Assembly: GCA_029335875.2 (NCBI GenBank)
Contig: JARJMZ020000036.1
Coordinates: 1 to 64,000 of the forward strand
From: Thermoprotei archaeon
GTDB taxonomy: Archaea; Thermoproteota; Thermoprotei_A; Sulfolobales; Acidilobaceae
Direction of reading: 5' to 3'
Length of the DNA: 64,000 nt
Shown: positions 45,152-53,753 of the stretch, piece by piece
Layout: every line of letters begins with the position of its first letter
Numbering within the stretch: the stretch's first letter is position 1
The notes under the pieces: generated by a model
Database searches by the model: none
What the model was told of the DNA's origin: nothing
Seen by the model: only the letters and a program-made list of their open reading frames with translations
Program-made: the position numbers and the translations under genes

Positions 45152-45885
45152 CCTCCACCACCCCCCTTCTTACCCATAACCTCCTCGTAATGAGCTGGGT
45201 GGTGGGCCTTAACCCACTCGGCCGGAGTGTAGCCTCTAGCTAGAAGCTGAGCTATAAGTATTGGCCAGTTTGTGGGTAGTATAGCGAATAGGAAGTGGAT
45301 TGGTAGAGCCGTGAAGAATATGAAAGCCCCTATTATATGTAACAACGACATTAAAAGTCTAAGGCTGTCGCCTAATAATTTAATTGCAAGCCACTTCTCC
45401 AATGTTAAGAGAAATCCTGAGACACCTAGCAATGTTAAACCTATAGCTACTGCTAGGATCCAAAACTTCTGGAGAGGGTTATAGAAGCCGTACTTAGGAT
45501 ATTCCTTAACCCTACCAAATCTAAAGTTAACCGCCTGAATGAAATCTCTAATATCCTTCCATGTTGGCATAGCCTCTCTAACACTATCAGACCTTATACC
45601 TCTAGCTGCCACTATTATAGCGAGTCCTATCAACATTAAGATGGGGCCTATTATATCGTGGAGCCAGCTTATAAGCTGTCTCCCAGTAGTCTCCGCAGGA
45701 AGCCCGAGCCACTTGCCTACGTTCCCCGCGAATATTGTGGTCTCGCCAAACTTGTAGAACATTGCTAGGCCAGAGATGAAGGTGAGGACCATGCCGACTA
45801 GGAGAAATAGGTGGCCCACCTGGATTATAGGTCTAAATCTTAGTATGTAAACTTTACCATTCACAGTTTTAACTTTCTCAACCAC
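45148..45885 (-). CDS. Cytochrome b subunit (FdnI-like)
   Basis: The 245-residue protein has four main membrane helices (about 25-47, 68-94, 142-165, 180-206) with His in IQVGHLF, SWLHDII, LLHIIGAF and LPIHFLF. This matches the di-heme cytochrome b of formate dehydrogenase-N and related complexes. It links the FeS subunit to the quinone pool. Use of this anchor instead of NrfD is notable. The start is GTG at 45885. Confidence 0.87.
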   Translation of the reverse strand: MVEKVKTVNGKVYILRFRPIIQVGHLFLLVGMVLTFISGLAMFYKFGETTIFAGNVGKWLGLPAETTGRQLISWLHDIIGPILMLIGLAIIVAARGIRSDSVREAMPTWKDIRDFIQAVNFRFGRVKEYPKYGFYNPLQKFWILAVAIGLTLLGVSGFLLTLEKWLAIKLLGDSLRLLMSLLHIIGAFIFFTALPIHFLFAILPTNWPILIAQLLARGYTPAEWVKAHHPAHYEEVMGKKGGGGG

Positions 45886-45891
45886 TCTCCA

Positions 45892-46782
45892 TCACCCCTC
45901 ATGATGGACTGGCCTTATAATCTGAGTCCATATCACAGCTAGGCCCATCAATATCAGTAAAGCTACAGCTGCTCTCGAGAGGTTTTCTCTAGTAAACTTG
46001 ACTATATCCGCTAAAGCCGATACTGAAGGGTCTTTCGTTAACCTTATCTTAGCCCACTGGCCTAATGCAGGCTCCTCTGCAAAAGCCGGGATCGCCCCAG
46101 GCTGGACTCTGGGGTCGGCGTTGGGATTCCACCGTGTCATATCTACATCTTTATCTATTAAAGCTTTCTCCCACCCTTCGGGTTTAACTATTTTCTCGAA
46201 AGCTCCAGCCCTAGTCTCTATAGGTCTAAAAGCTCCCAGAGGCGCGAAGAAAAGTTTGGACTTAACTCTCCCAGCTACAGCCCCCACAGGTTTTATCTTA
46301 CCCTCCTTGTAAAGCCTACCTATCAAGGAGCCGGGGTCCTCTAAGTCCCCGAATATCCTAGCCCCTGTGGGGCATGCCGCTACACATGCAGGCTCTAAAC
46401 CGGTCTCTACTAGGTGCTCGCAAAAACTGCATTTATCAGCCTTATTAGTCCTAGGATCTATGTAGACAGCGTTATATGGGCATGCTCTCGTGCAAGCTCT
46501 ACAACCTATACAAAGGTCTTTATCAAGTCTTACGAAACCCTCAGGAGTATGGTACAACGCACCTGTGGGGCACACGTTAACACATGGAGCGTTCTCGCAA
46601 TGATTACATTGAGGTAAATGTATCATATACCCTACAATGTCAGGATATTCACCCTCATAAACTTCAGTTATCCAAAGCCTCCATCTACCAAGAGGAATAT
46701 CAAACTCTTGTTTACAGGCGACAACACGAGCCCAGCACAACATGCAGAGGTCTTCAATAGTAGCCGTAGCAACTCTAACCAT
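45892..46782 (-). CDS. FeS electron-transfer subunit (DmsB/FdnH-like)
   Basis: The 296-residue protein has four cysteine sites: an N-terminal CMLCWARVVACK, then CNHCENAPCVNVCP, CIGCRACTRACP and CSFCEHL...CVAACP. One membrane helix near the C-terminus (about 268-288) would anchor it as in FdnH. In the first site the usual third Cys is replaced by Arg19, leaving Cys13, 16 and 23. It passes electrons between the catalytic subunit and cytochrome b. First gene of the operon, ATG at 46782. Confidence 0.9.
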   Translation of the reverse strand: MVRVATATIEDLCMLCWARVVACKQEFDIPLGRWRLWITEVYEGEYPDIVGYMIHLPQCNHCENAPCVNVCPTGALYHTPEGFVRLDKDLCIGCRACTRACPYNAVYIDPRTNKADKCSFCEHLVETGLEPACVAACPTGARIFGDLEDPGSLIGRLYKEGKIKPVGAVAGRVKSKLFFAPLGAFRPIETRAGAFEKIVKPEGWEKALIDKDVDMTRWNPNADPRVQPGAIPAFAEEPALGQWAKIRLTKDPSVSALADIVKFTRENLSRAAVALLILMGLAVIWTQIIRPVHHEG

Positions 46783-46947
46783 TACATGTCACCTGGTCAG
46801 GCTGATTGAACAAGGGAAAAAGTTTAAATTCCTAGTTTCACTTAGCCATATTCAAGTGTTTCATTTTGTATAAGTAATTTTTTCCCACTGTAAATTAAAG
46901 TAATTTTAATAATCTTCGGAACATAATTCTTACTAGGGTTTGAAGGG
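46783..46947. promoter_or_regulatory. Divergent promoter region of the respiratory operon and the unknown cluster
   Basis: This AT-rich 165-base gap separates two operons facing away from each other. On the minus strand GAATTTAAACTTTTT (about 46819-46833) is a good TATA element, 40 bases before the FeS-subunit ATG. On the plus strand AATTTTAATAAT (about 46900-46911) could serve the cluster starting at 46948. Shared control is likely, but no clear palindromic operator is seen. Confidence 0.55.
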
Positions 46948-47780
46948 TTGACAGCTACCAGTGTAGATGTTAATGAGGAGACTTTAGAGGGTAAACTCTT
47001 AGAACTTTGGCATCCTTTAACCCCCTATCTTGACTCTTCTTCTCTTGAAATTTTGAAGTTCTATGTTTTAAATCTTAACCAGCCTTTTACGCTTTATAGG
47101 GTATCTAGAGAGCTTAATTTAAGTTTTAGCCTGGTTTATAAGAAAGGTCGTAGACTTTCTTATTTAAGGCCTTTAGAGAGTCTGGGTGACGGCAGGTTTA
47201 GGGCTAACGTTAAATCGTGTATAGCAGCTTTTACAAATGGAATCATTAGTTTCAAGTACTTGTTAAACTGTATTAAAACAGCATGGGGTCTCGGGGAGTT
47301 TGAAGATAAGAGTGTGGCGAGTTTCCTAGCTTTACTAGCTTTAGGGCTGTCAGCCAGAGAATTTAATGTAGTTACTGGTAACATATGCTATTTTGATGAA
47401 GCCTCTCTTCACATTATGAGGCTTTATAGGGGTATTGTAGACTTTAAAGTGCCCGGTCATAAATGTATTGTTAGTGAAGGTTCTAGTAGTGAGCGTTTCG
47501 GCAGAGATTTTATAAGCAGCGTTTCAGAACTACTAGGTTACCCGAGGATGTTGTTGTAGGCGCTTTAGCTATAACTTCTAAGGGTGTCTTCAGAGCTATA
47601 CCGCCAACTATTAGGACTACTCTTCATAATATACTTTTAATTATTAGGGACGGGGGTTTTAGAGTTGTTTTAGTTGGGTGTAAAAATTATAGTTGTCCCT
47701 ATTACAGGGGAAGTTTGGGGCTTGAATGTCCTCGAGTTGCGAGAGAAGTTGAGGCCTCTTTAAAGTCTTTATCGATTTAA
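46948..47780 (+). CDS. HTH-like protein with C-terminal cysteine motif, frame interrupted (unknown family)
   Basis: The first frame runs from TTG at 46948 to TAG at 47559. Near its end, the frame beginning at 47541 stays open to TAA at 47780, encodes well-composed protein and has no start codon of its own before its middle. One extra C in the CCC at 47541-47543 would join them into about 277 residues. Residues 35-70 (QPFTLYRVSRELNLSFSLVY) look like a helix-turn-helix. The C-terminal part has CKNYSCPYY and ECPRV, possible metal or redox ligands. It may regulate the divergent respiratory operon. That is inference. Confidence 0.6.
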
Positions 47781-47794
47781 GGAGGTTTTGGGCT

Positions 47795-48850
47795 ATGGGG
47801 TTTTGGGAGCTTGTAGAAAATAGGATGAGGGTTTTAGGGGCTGTTAACCTTATAGTTGCTTTTCCCCAGCTAGCTAACGCTATAATAGTGTCGAGGCTTT
47901 CTTCAAACCCCTCTGAGGAATTTAGGTTTAGAGGGTGGAGTGATGATGTGTTAAGGGCTATGGAAATATTAAACTCTAAAATCAGCTTAGGTCTTCTAAG
48001 CGAGCTGGTTGACAGGCTTTCAAGCAATAACATGTTCTTAGAAAATCTTTCAGACATTTTATACTATGAGTTGCATGTTCGGGGGGCGGACGCTCGCGGC
48101 GTATATAATTATCTTTCGGCTCTCGACGATTTAGGGGAGAATATTTCCCCCCATGTAAAATGTTTAGATGAAGACTTAGCTAAGAGAATTTTAAACTTGA
48201 CCGGCAATTCCATTGTAGAGCTTAAATCTTTGGATGTAGCTTTTACATATAAAACTAGCATTGGACATGGAGAGCCTGTAGATGTGGAGACTATAGAGTT
48301 TAGTTACGCGTGCTCCCCATCATGGATGGTGAAAACTAGGGATAGGATCTATAAGCTAGTAACCCTAAACTCTAAGACTTTAGAAGAATCGAGAAATTTG
48401 GTGGAAAACGTGATTAGAGGTAACGGGAAGATGTACTCTTACCTGAAACTGATCGTTAACCTGGGGGTTAAGAAAGCCTATAAACTTAGAAATCTCCTCG
48501 AACCTATCCCAGGGACTATAAGAAGTGTGAGCGACATAGTTAACATAGAAACTCCAGACTCGATTCCAGCTTTCAACTATAGCGTTAAAGACGGTTTGCT
48601 AGAGGCTATGAGAGACTTGGAGAAGAAGATCATAGGATCTTTAGACATCACCATCTCCGAGAACGTCCCGCTAGCCTTAGTGGAAGATGTTCCAGCTCTA
48701 ATAGGAGACGGCTCTATCAACGAATTTAACATTGCACGTATAAATGGGGACGAAGATAGAATAGTCAAGTCTATAGCTGAGAAAGCAGGTAAAAACGTTA
48801 ATATCGAGATCTCTAAACACGTAATTAAGGTAACAGTTAAAGGTGAATAA
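47795..48850 (+). CDS. Unknown protein, second gene of divergent cluster
   Basis: The 351-residue protein starts with ATG at 47795 after a clear GGAGG ribosome-binding site. It is mixed alpha/beta, with no membrane helix, signal peptide or nucleotide motif that I can name. The N-terminal 100 residues are mainly helical; the central part has YKTSIGHGEPVDVETIEF and the end VNIEISKHVIKVTVKG is beta-rich. The next gene overlaps its stop by 8 bases. Function unknown. Confidence 0.7.
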   Translation: MGFWELVENRMRVLGAVNLIVAFPQLANAIIVSRLSSNPSEEFRFRGWSDDVLRAMEILNSKISLGLLSELVDRLSSNNMFLENLSDILYYELHVRGADARGVYNYLSALDDLGENISPHVKCLDEDLAKRILNLTGNSIVELKSLDVAFTYKTSIGHGEPVDVETIEFSYACSPSWMVKTRDRIYKLVTLNSKTLEESRNLVENVIRGNGKMYSYLKLIVNLGVKKAYKLRNLLEPIPGTIRSVSDIVNIETPDSIPAFNYSVKDGLLEAMRDLEKKIIGSLDITISENVPLALVEDVPALIGDGSINEFNIARINGDEDRIVKSIAEKAGKNVNIEISKHVIKVTVKGE

Positions 48851-49252
48851 CATTGGAAAAACGGAGGAAGCCCCCTCATTAACCATACTAATAAAAAGCA
48901 TAGCGAGAACCATGGCAACACCATACAAAACAGGAGTATACATATCAATAGTGGATCTGATAGAAATAGCTAAGAAAACTCAACTACCAGTAACCATAAA
49001 AGAGTCAAGAGAATGGGTTTTAGAGGAACTCTTAAAAACAGCCGTAGACTATGACAAGATGGAGAACGTTATAGAAGAACTTAAAACTATGATAGAATCG
49101 AAAATTAACGAGTTTAAAAACTCCTCGAAAACTATCCCCAAGCCGCAAACCTGTACACGGAATACTTCGAAAACGCGAACAGAGCATTAGATAAACTGAG
49201 GGAGCTCAAAGAAATTTACATCAAATACTATAAGAGAAGTGTGACCGAGTAA
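48843..49252 (+). CDS. Unknown coiled-coil protein with interrupted frame, third gene of divergent cluster
   Basis: Frame one begins GTG at 48843 and reads well to about 49117 (MIESKINEFK). It then becomes odd (Thr/Lys/Pro-rich) and stops at 49190. The frame one base back, from 49118, encodes KLLENYPQAANLYTEYFENA and continues helically to TAA at 49252. Adding one A to the five-A run at 49116-49120 restores a single protein of about 136 residues. Transcriptional slippage, a true mutation or a sequence error would all look like this. Confidence 0.6.
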
Positions 49253-49339
49253 CTTTTAAACTTTATAAACCACTATTAGAATAGGAATGATGTGCGATGG
49301 GCAGCCTGACAAGTGATGAGCCTTTGTAGCACTGACCTC

Positions 49340-49846
49340 TCAAGGAGCGTTTGCAGTCTTGTTGAGGGCTTTGTTGAAGCTTGCTGTGAACGAGATTATT
49401 ATAGTGTATGCTAGAGTCTCAGGATCGAGTTCTCCAGGGTCTTTTTCCCACCCTAGGAGGTCGGCGAAAACCTTAACCTCCCAGGGTATGCCTTCACTCT
49501 GGCCTTTGCGGCCTTCTATTATGCTCTCAGCATATGAGAGGACGTTCTCTAAACCCTCAACCCCCAGAGCTTCCACGAGCTCGAAAGCGTCTACCATAGG
49601 GTAGCCTATAGAGTCTAGGGCCCCCCTATAAGCTCGGCCCCTCAGCTCCCATAGCCTAGCATCTAGCACGTCAGCGGCAAGCTCTAAAGCTTCAAGCTTC
49701 TCGCTCCCATCAACAACCATGGAAACAGCCAGGAGACTCGGGACTAAAGTCAAAGGATAACTAGCGGATTCTAGAACAAAACTAAACCCGCCAAAATGCT
49801 TTGCCGCGTCAGCCTCAACGCTCACCAGCAAACACCACAACAACAT
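49340..49846 (-). CDS. Hypothetical helical protein
   Basis: The 168-residue acidic protein is predominantly helical, with a hydrophobic region near 25-45 (YPLTLVPSLLAVSMVV) and no recognised motif. ATG at 49846; a GTG eight codons in is an alternative. It stands alone between the unknown cluster and the M29 peptidase. Composition is like the surrounding core genes, not like the AT-rich cluster. Confidence 0.6.
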   Translation of the reverse strand: MLLWCLLVSVEADAAKHFGGFSFVLESASYPLTLVPSLLAVSMVVDGSEKLEALELAADVLDARLWELRGRAYRGALDSIGYPMVDAFELVEALGVEGLENVLSYAESIIEGRKGQSEGIPWEVKVFADLLGWEKDPGELDPETLAYTIIISFTASFNKALNKTANAP

Positions 49847-50095
49847 AAAATGTGAAACCTAGAAAGATGGGGAGACACAGAAATACCAGCCCTACACGCA
49901 AATAAAGAGGTGGAGTAGACTCTCACTAGAGTAGGCGCTCACCGGCTCTAAATAGCGTAGCTAAGGGTTTAGGGGGGTCAGGTGGACTAGGCTCTTCACA
50001 GCTTTAAGCTCAGAGAGACCGGGTTCCTTTCTTCACCCTGTTCTTCTAATGGTTTCCCAGCTTTTAAACTATGCGCTCTACTTTAGAGGCGTGTT
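49847..50095. other. Intergenic stretch, nothing recognised
   Basis: No ORF with convincing composition, tRNA or repeat copy is seen. Likely carries the promoter of the minus-strand hypothetical gene and the 3' end of the peptidase transcript. Confidence 0.4.
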
Positions 50096-51214
50096 TTAGA
50101 GTGTTTCCTCAATGAATTTACCGTTTTCATATATTAGGTCTCCGTCTCCATATACCCTGGCTTTGCTCATGTCTTTTATCATGTCCCAGTGTATTGCCGA
50201 AATGTTCCTGCCCCCTGTCGCCGGGTATGCTGCCCCCAGGGCTAGGTGTATTGTGCCCCCTATCTTCTCGTCGAACAGTATTTGTTTCGTGTGTTTTCTA
50301 ATGTCATAGTTTAAGCCGAACGCCGCCTCTCCAAGCCTCCCCGCGCCTTCATCCACCTCTAGAACTTTCCTGAGTATATTCTCCCCTTTGGCAGCGCTAG
50401 CCTCCACTACTAGACCTTTAGAGAACCTGAGCCTAACACCTTCAACCTCGTATCCTCTCCATATTGCCGGGTACGTGAACGTTATGAAGCCCTCTGTAGC
50501 ATCCTCATGCGGCCCCGTGAAAACCTCCCCTCCAGGCATGTTCTTTTTCCCATCATCATTGATCCATGCTCTTCCATCCACCCTTATAGTTAGGTCTGTG
50601 TCCACGTCTACTATTCTTAGCTCAGATATTCTAGATAGTTTCTCAGCTATCTTCTCCTGCCATTTAGCCTGATTTATCCACGCTTCTACAGGGTTTTCTG
50701 TGTGGAGTTTCAAAGCCCTATAAACGAAATCCTCATAGTCCAGGATGGACATGCTAGCCTCCTGAGCTAGGGCCCTAGTAGGATATAGTGTTACCGTCCA
50801 CCTAAGGCTCCCCTCACCATCCCTCCTCATGAAAATCTCTGTTAAAGGCCTTAGAGCGGCGCTTCTAACCTTAAACCTCTCAGGGTCAACCCCAACTAGG
50901 GGTTTAACGTGGGTGGACGATATTATGTTTATAGACACTGTTATATTCTCGGATATAAACTTGTCTATGGGAGACAGGTGTTCGAGAAGCTCCTTAGAAG
51001 CATATCTATAAAATATCTCCATAAGCTCCTCATCCTCAACATGAAACCTAGGATAGCCTCCAGCCTCAACAACAGCCCTATAAACCTCCCTCACAAGAGG
51101 GAAAGCCTCAACACTAGACCTAATAAGAACCTCGTCACCCCTCCTAACACTAGTACAGTACTCGACGAGGAGCCTGGCGAAAGATTCGAGACCCCTCACG
51201 GCGGCACACCACAA
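50096..51214 (-). CDS. M29-family aminopeptidase
   Basis: The 372-residue metallopeptidase has MPGGEVFTGPHEDATEGFI with metal-binding Glu and His, GEAAFGLNYDI, and DEKIGGTIHLALGAAYPATG ending in SAIHWDMI. These are hallmarks of the thermophilic AmpS/AmpT-type dimer that removes N-terminal residues from peptides. The start may be TTG at 51214 or GTG at 51199. Divergent from the SQR-like gene. Confidence 0.92.
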   Translation of the reverse strand: MWCAAVRGLESFARLLVEYCTSVRRGDEVLIRSSVEAFPLVREVYRAVVEAGGYPRFHVEDEELMEIFYRYASKELLEHLSPIDKFISENITVSINIISSTHVKPLVGVDPERFKVRSAALRPLTEIFMRRDGEGSLRWTVTLYPTRALAQEASMSILDYEDFVYRALKLHTENPVEAWINQAKWQEKIAEKLSRISELRIVDVDTDLTIRVDGRAWINDDGKKNMPGGEVFTGPHEDATEGFITFTYPAIWRGYEVEGVRLRFSKGLVVEASAAKGENILRKVLEVDEGAGRLGEAAFGLNYDIRKHTKQILFDEKIGGTIHLALGAAYPATGGRNISAIHWDMIKDMSKARVYGDGDLIYENGKFIEETL

Positions 51215-51324
51215 TAATGTGTAAACCTGGAACCTTTAAACCTAAGCCTTCATTTAATTTTATACTATAAAATATTACCTCCGGTTTAATACTAGGATCC
51301 TGGCATAGTGAGGTGCCTAGGAGG

Positions 51325-52476
51325 ATGGCCCGAAAGAGAATCCTAATACTTGGCGGGGGCGCTGGAGGGGTCGTAGCCGCTAATAATTTGATAAAAAAGC
51401 TTAGCAGGGAGGAGGCTGAGATAACTCTCATAGATAAAAGCGGCTACCACGTATTCCAGCCGAGCCAACTCTGGGTTATGATGGGGCAGAGGGAGCCTGA
51501 CGATATAAGGAGGCCTTTAAAGCTCCTCGAGAGGAAAGGCGTTAAGGTTTTGGTTGACGAGGTTAAGAGCATAAAGCCTGAAGAGCACACTGTTCAAACA
51601 GGCTCGGGAAACCTAAACTACGACTATCTCATAGTGGCTCTCGGGAGCATGCCGGAGCCGGAGAAAATCCCGGGCTATGTGGAGAACGTGTGCACACCCT
51701 GGACTATTGATGGGGCCCTTAAGTGTAGGAGGCTCTTAGCAGGCTTTAGGGGAGGCTCTATTATTATAGCTCCAGTTTCGTGGCCCTACAAGTGTCCTCC
51801 GGCCCCCTTCGAGGTAGCTTTTATGGTCAAGTATTTAGCTGAACAGAGGAAGGTTAAAGCCGACGTTACTGTCACACATTTCTGGAAGGAGCCTATGGAG
51901 CCCTTCGGCCCAATGATGGTGGGTGCTTTCAAGAAATTCCTAGACCAGTACGGGGTGGGTTTTACTGGGAATGTTGAAGTTGAAAACTTCCAGGAAAAGT
52001 TCCTAGTAACTAGGGGGGGAGAGAAGTTAAAGTATGATGTAGCTATAGCCGTGCCCCCTCACAGCCCTCCAGGACCTATAGCTAGCTCCGACCTGGGGGA
52101 TCAGAGTATATGGGGTTTCATGAAGGTGGACAAGAATACTTTGAGGACCCCCAAGTACGATAACATCTATGGGGTGGGCGACGTTGTCGCCCCGAGCCTA
52201 GGTATCGGGATGGCAGGTGTTTTCGCCCACTTCCAAGCTGAATACGTGGCTAGCAGGATTATAGATGATATTAGGGGAACATATATGGGGGAGCACTATA
52301 ATATGAGCGGGGTCTGCGTCATGGACATGGGCTATGTGGGGGCGGCCGTATACTGCGACTTCACCAGGAAGATAATGGCTGGAGAGTACTCGGATTGCGT
52401 CATACTAGGTGGTATGAAAGCCTTCAGAGCCGTTAAATACGCTTTCGAGAAATACTGGTTATCAAAATGGTTTTAA
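51325..52476 (+). CDS. sqr: FAD-dependent oxidoreductase, sulfide:quinone reductase-like
   Basis: The protein (383 residues from ATG 51325; GTG at 51313 also possible) begins RILILGGGAGGVVAANNL for FAD. It has SPSQLWVMMG-like FQPSQLWVMMG, WPYKCPPAPFEVAF with a redox Cys, and GVGDVVAPSLGIGMAGVFAH as the second FAD motif. Cysteines in NVCTPW and YKCPPA suit SQR, which oxidises sulfide and reduces quinone at the membrane. A TATACTATAAAAT element lies at about 51259-51272. The DUF1641 gene follows. Confidence 0.87.
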   Translation: MARKRILILGGGAGGVVAANNLIKKLSREEAEITLIDKSGYHVFQPSQLWVMMGQREPDDIRRPLKLLERKGVKVLVDEVKSIKPEEHTVQTGSGNLNYDYLIVALGSMPEPEKIPGYVENVCTPWTIDGALKCRRLLAGFRGGSIIIAPVSWPYKCPPAPFEVAFMVKYLAEQRKVKADVTVTHFWKEPMEPFGPMMVGAFKKFLDQYGVGFTGNVEVENFQEKFLVTRGGEKLKYDVAIAVPPHSPPGPIASSDLGDQSIWGFMKVDKNTLRTPKYDNIYGVGDVVAPSLGIGMAGVFAHFQAEYVASRIIDDIRGTYMGEHYNMSGVCVMDMGYVGAAVYCDFTRKIMAGEYSDCVILGGMKAFRAVKYAFEKYWLSKWF

Positions 52477-52488
52477 GGGTGAAGTCCC

Positions 52489-52998
52489 ATGGTTGAGGAG
52501 AAGAGTAGGGTTGAAGCCCTCCTCGCAATATTCGAAACCCTAAAAGAGGAGGATGTGGAGGAAATAGAGGAGACACTGAAAGCCGTGGACTTAAAGAATG
52601 TGGCAATACTCCTAAAAGAACTCTCGGAAAACGCGGACTCAATAATAAGCTTGATAGAGGTGGCGAGAATGCTCAAAGAATCTGGAACACTAGCAGCGCT
52701 ATCAGGGCTCCTAGAAGTCTCAGATGAGACTTTCAACGCTGCAGCCAGGGCCGAGCTCATGAAAGCCGTAGGTAACGCCATGATGCTAGTATACATGCTC
52801 TCACTATTCAACCACGGAATCCTACTCAGGGCTGCTGAAACAACGCCGAAATGCGTGGAGGCAGCTATAAACGAGGCTGCTAAGACTGATAAAGGCCTTG
52901 GGCTGCTAGAACTCTTAAGAATAATGAGAAGCCCCGAAATGGCTGCAGCACTTAAAAGTTTCATGGCCATGATGAGATGCCTAAAAGGCAAACCCTAA
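52489..52998 (+). CDS. DUF1641-family protein, SQR partner
   Basis: The 169-residue all-helical protein, with RSPEMAAALKSFMAMMRCLKG at its end, fits the DUF1641 group commonly encoded beside SQR-like and formate-dehydrogenase-like oxidoreductases. It follows the flavoprotein by 12 bases. Role is not established; membrane attachment of the flavoprotein is a common guess. ATG at 52489 with a GGTGAAG ribosome-binding-like run. Confidence 0.8.
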   Translation: MVEEKSRVEALLAIFETLKEEDVEEIEETLKAVDLKNVAILLKELSENADSIISLIEVARMLKESGTLAALSGLLEVSDETFNAAARAELMKAVGNAMMLVYMLSLFNHGILLRAAETTPKCVEAAINEAAKTDKGLGLLELLRIMRSPEMAAALKSFMAMMRCLKGKP

Positions 52999-53107
52999 AT
53001 CTACCTTCAAATCTTTTTAATATCTAAAGTTTTGACCGGGACACTTACATATGTTCTTGAAGTATGATGAAATATTTAGCGTGTTTACACGTGCCCGCCT
53101 AGAGCTC

Positions 53108-53686
53108 TCAACGTCTTTGCCCGTGCATTCTCTCGTGCATTTCTCTCATTAGCTCTTCATGTCTTTCCAGGAGCTCTCTGCACTTCTCGTTGAACCCTTT
53201 CTTGTGCATGCACCTCATGACTTCCATGTGCGTGTCTTCCATGATCCCGGCTACTGTAGCTTTAGCTAGTACTATTCTGGCTCCTTTAACCTCTACTAGT
53301 GGCCCGTAGAACATTATGTTTGCCCCTTTAAGCCTGGAAACTTTAAATTCCATGTTTTCGACATCTACAAGGATAACGTTAAAAATGTTCCCCCTCACGT
53401 TAACTTTCAACATGTAGACCGGGATAGAGTCTAGGAAACCCTCCTCCACGTCAACTACACGCCCATACCCGGAAACCCACCCACTAAACCCTGAGACTGA
53501 AATAACCGTGTTAACATAACCCGGGGCTTTCACACCACCTCCAATGTAGGTCCCGGATATTAAGTTAGCTTCAACATAGTCTACAGGGTAGAAGGTTAAA
53601 GCTAGAGCAAACACTATAAGGGGGAAGCCTAACGCAAGGCCATACTCTAAGATTTTATCCACCACGTCCCTCAGCCTACAGCACAT
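53108..53686 (-). CDS. Membrane-anchored protein with Met/His/Cys-rich tail (hypothetical)
   Basis: The 192-residue protein has one N-terminal helix (about 12-30) and a beta-rich external domain. A charged tail contains EVMRCMHKKGFNEKCRELL, then MREMHERMHGQRR, possible metal ligands. A TATA-like CATATATTGG lies only 6-15 bases before the ATG at 53686, so translation may really begin at GTG 53665 or 53662. It neighbours another Met/His-rich exported protein. Not recognised. Confidence 0.6.
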   Translation of the reverse strand: MCCRLRDVVDKILEYGLALGFPLIVFALALTFYPVDYVEANLISGTYIGGGVKAPGYVNTVISVSGFSGWVSGYGRVVDVEEGFLDSIPVYMLKVNVRGNIFNVILVDVENMEFKVSRLKGANIMFYGPLVEVKGARIVLAKATVAGIMEDTHMEVMRCMHKKGFNEKCRELLERHEELMREMHERMHGQRR

Positions 53687-53753
53687 ACCAATATATGGAT
53701 TAGGGAGAGAAAAACTTAAAGATTATGATTGAAGTAAGCCCTTGATCGCGGAG

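Noticed and set aside
37022-49252. Integrated virus or plasmid
   Set aside because: No integrase, capsid, replication gene or attachment repeats were seen; AT-richness alone is not enough.
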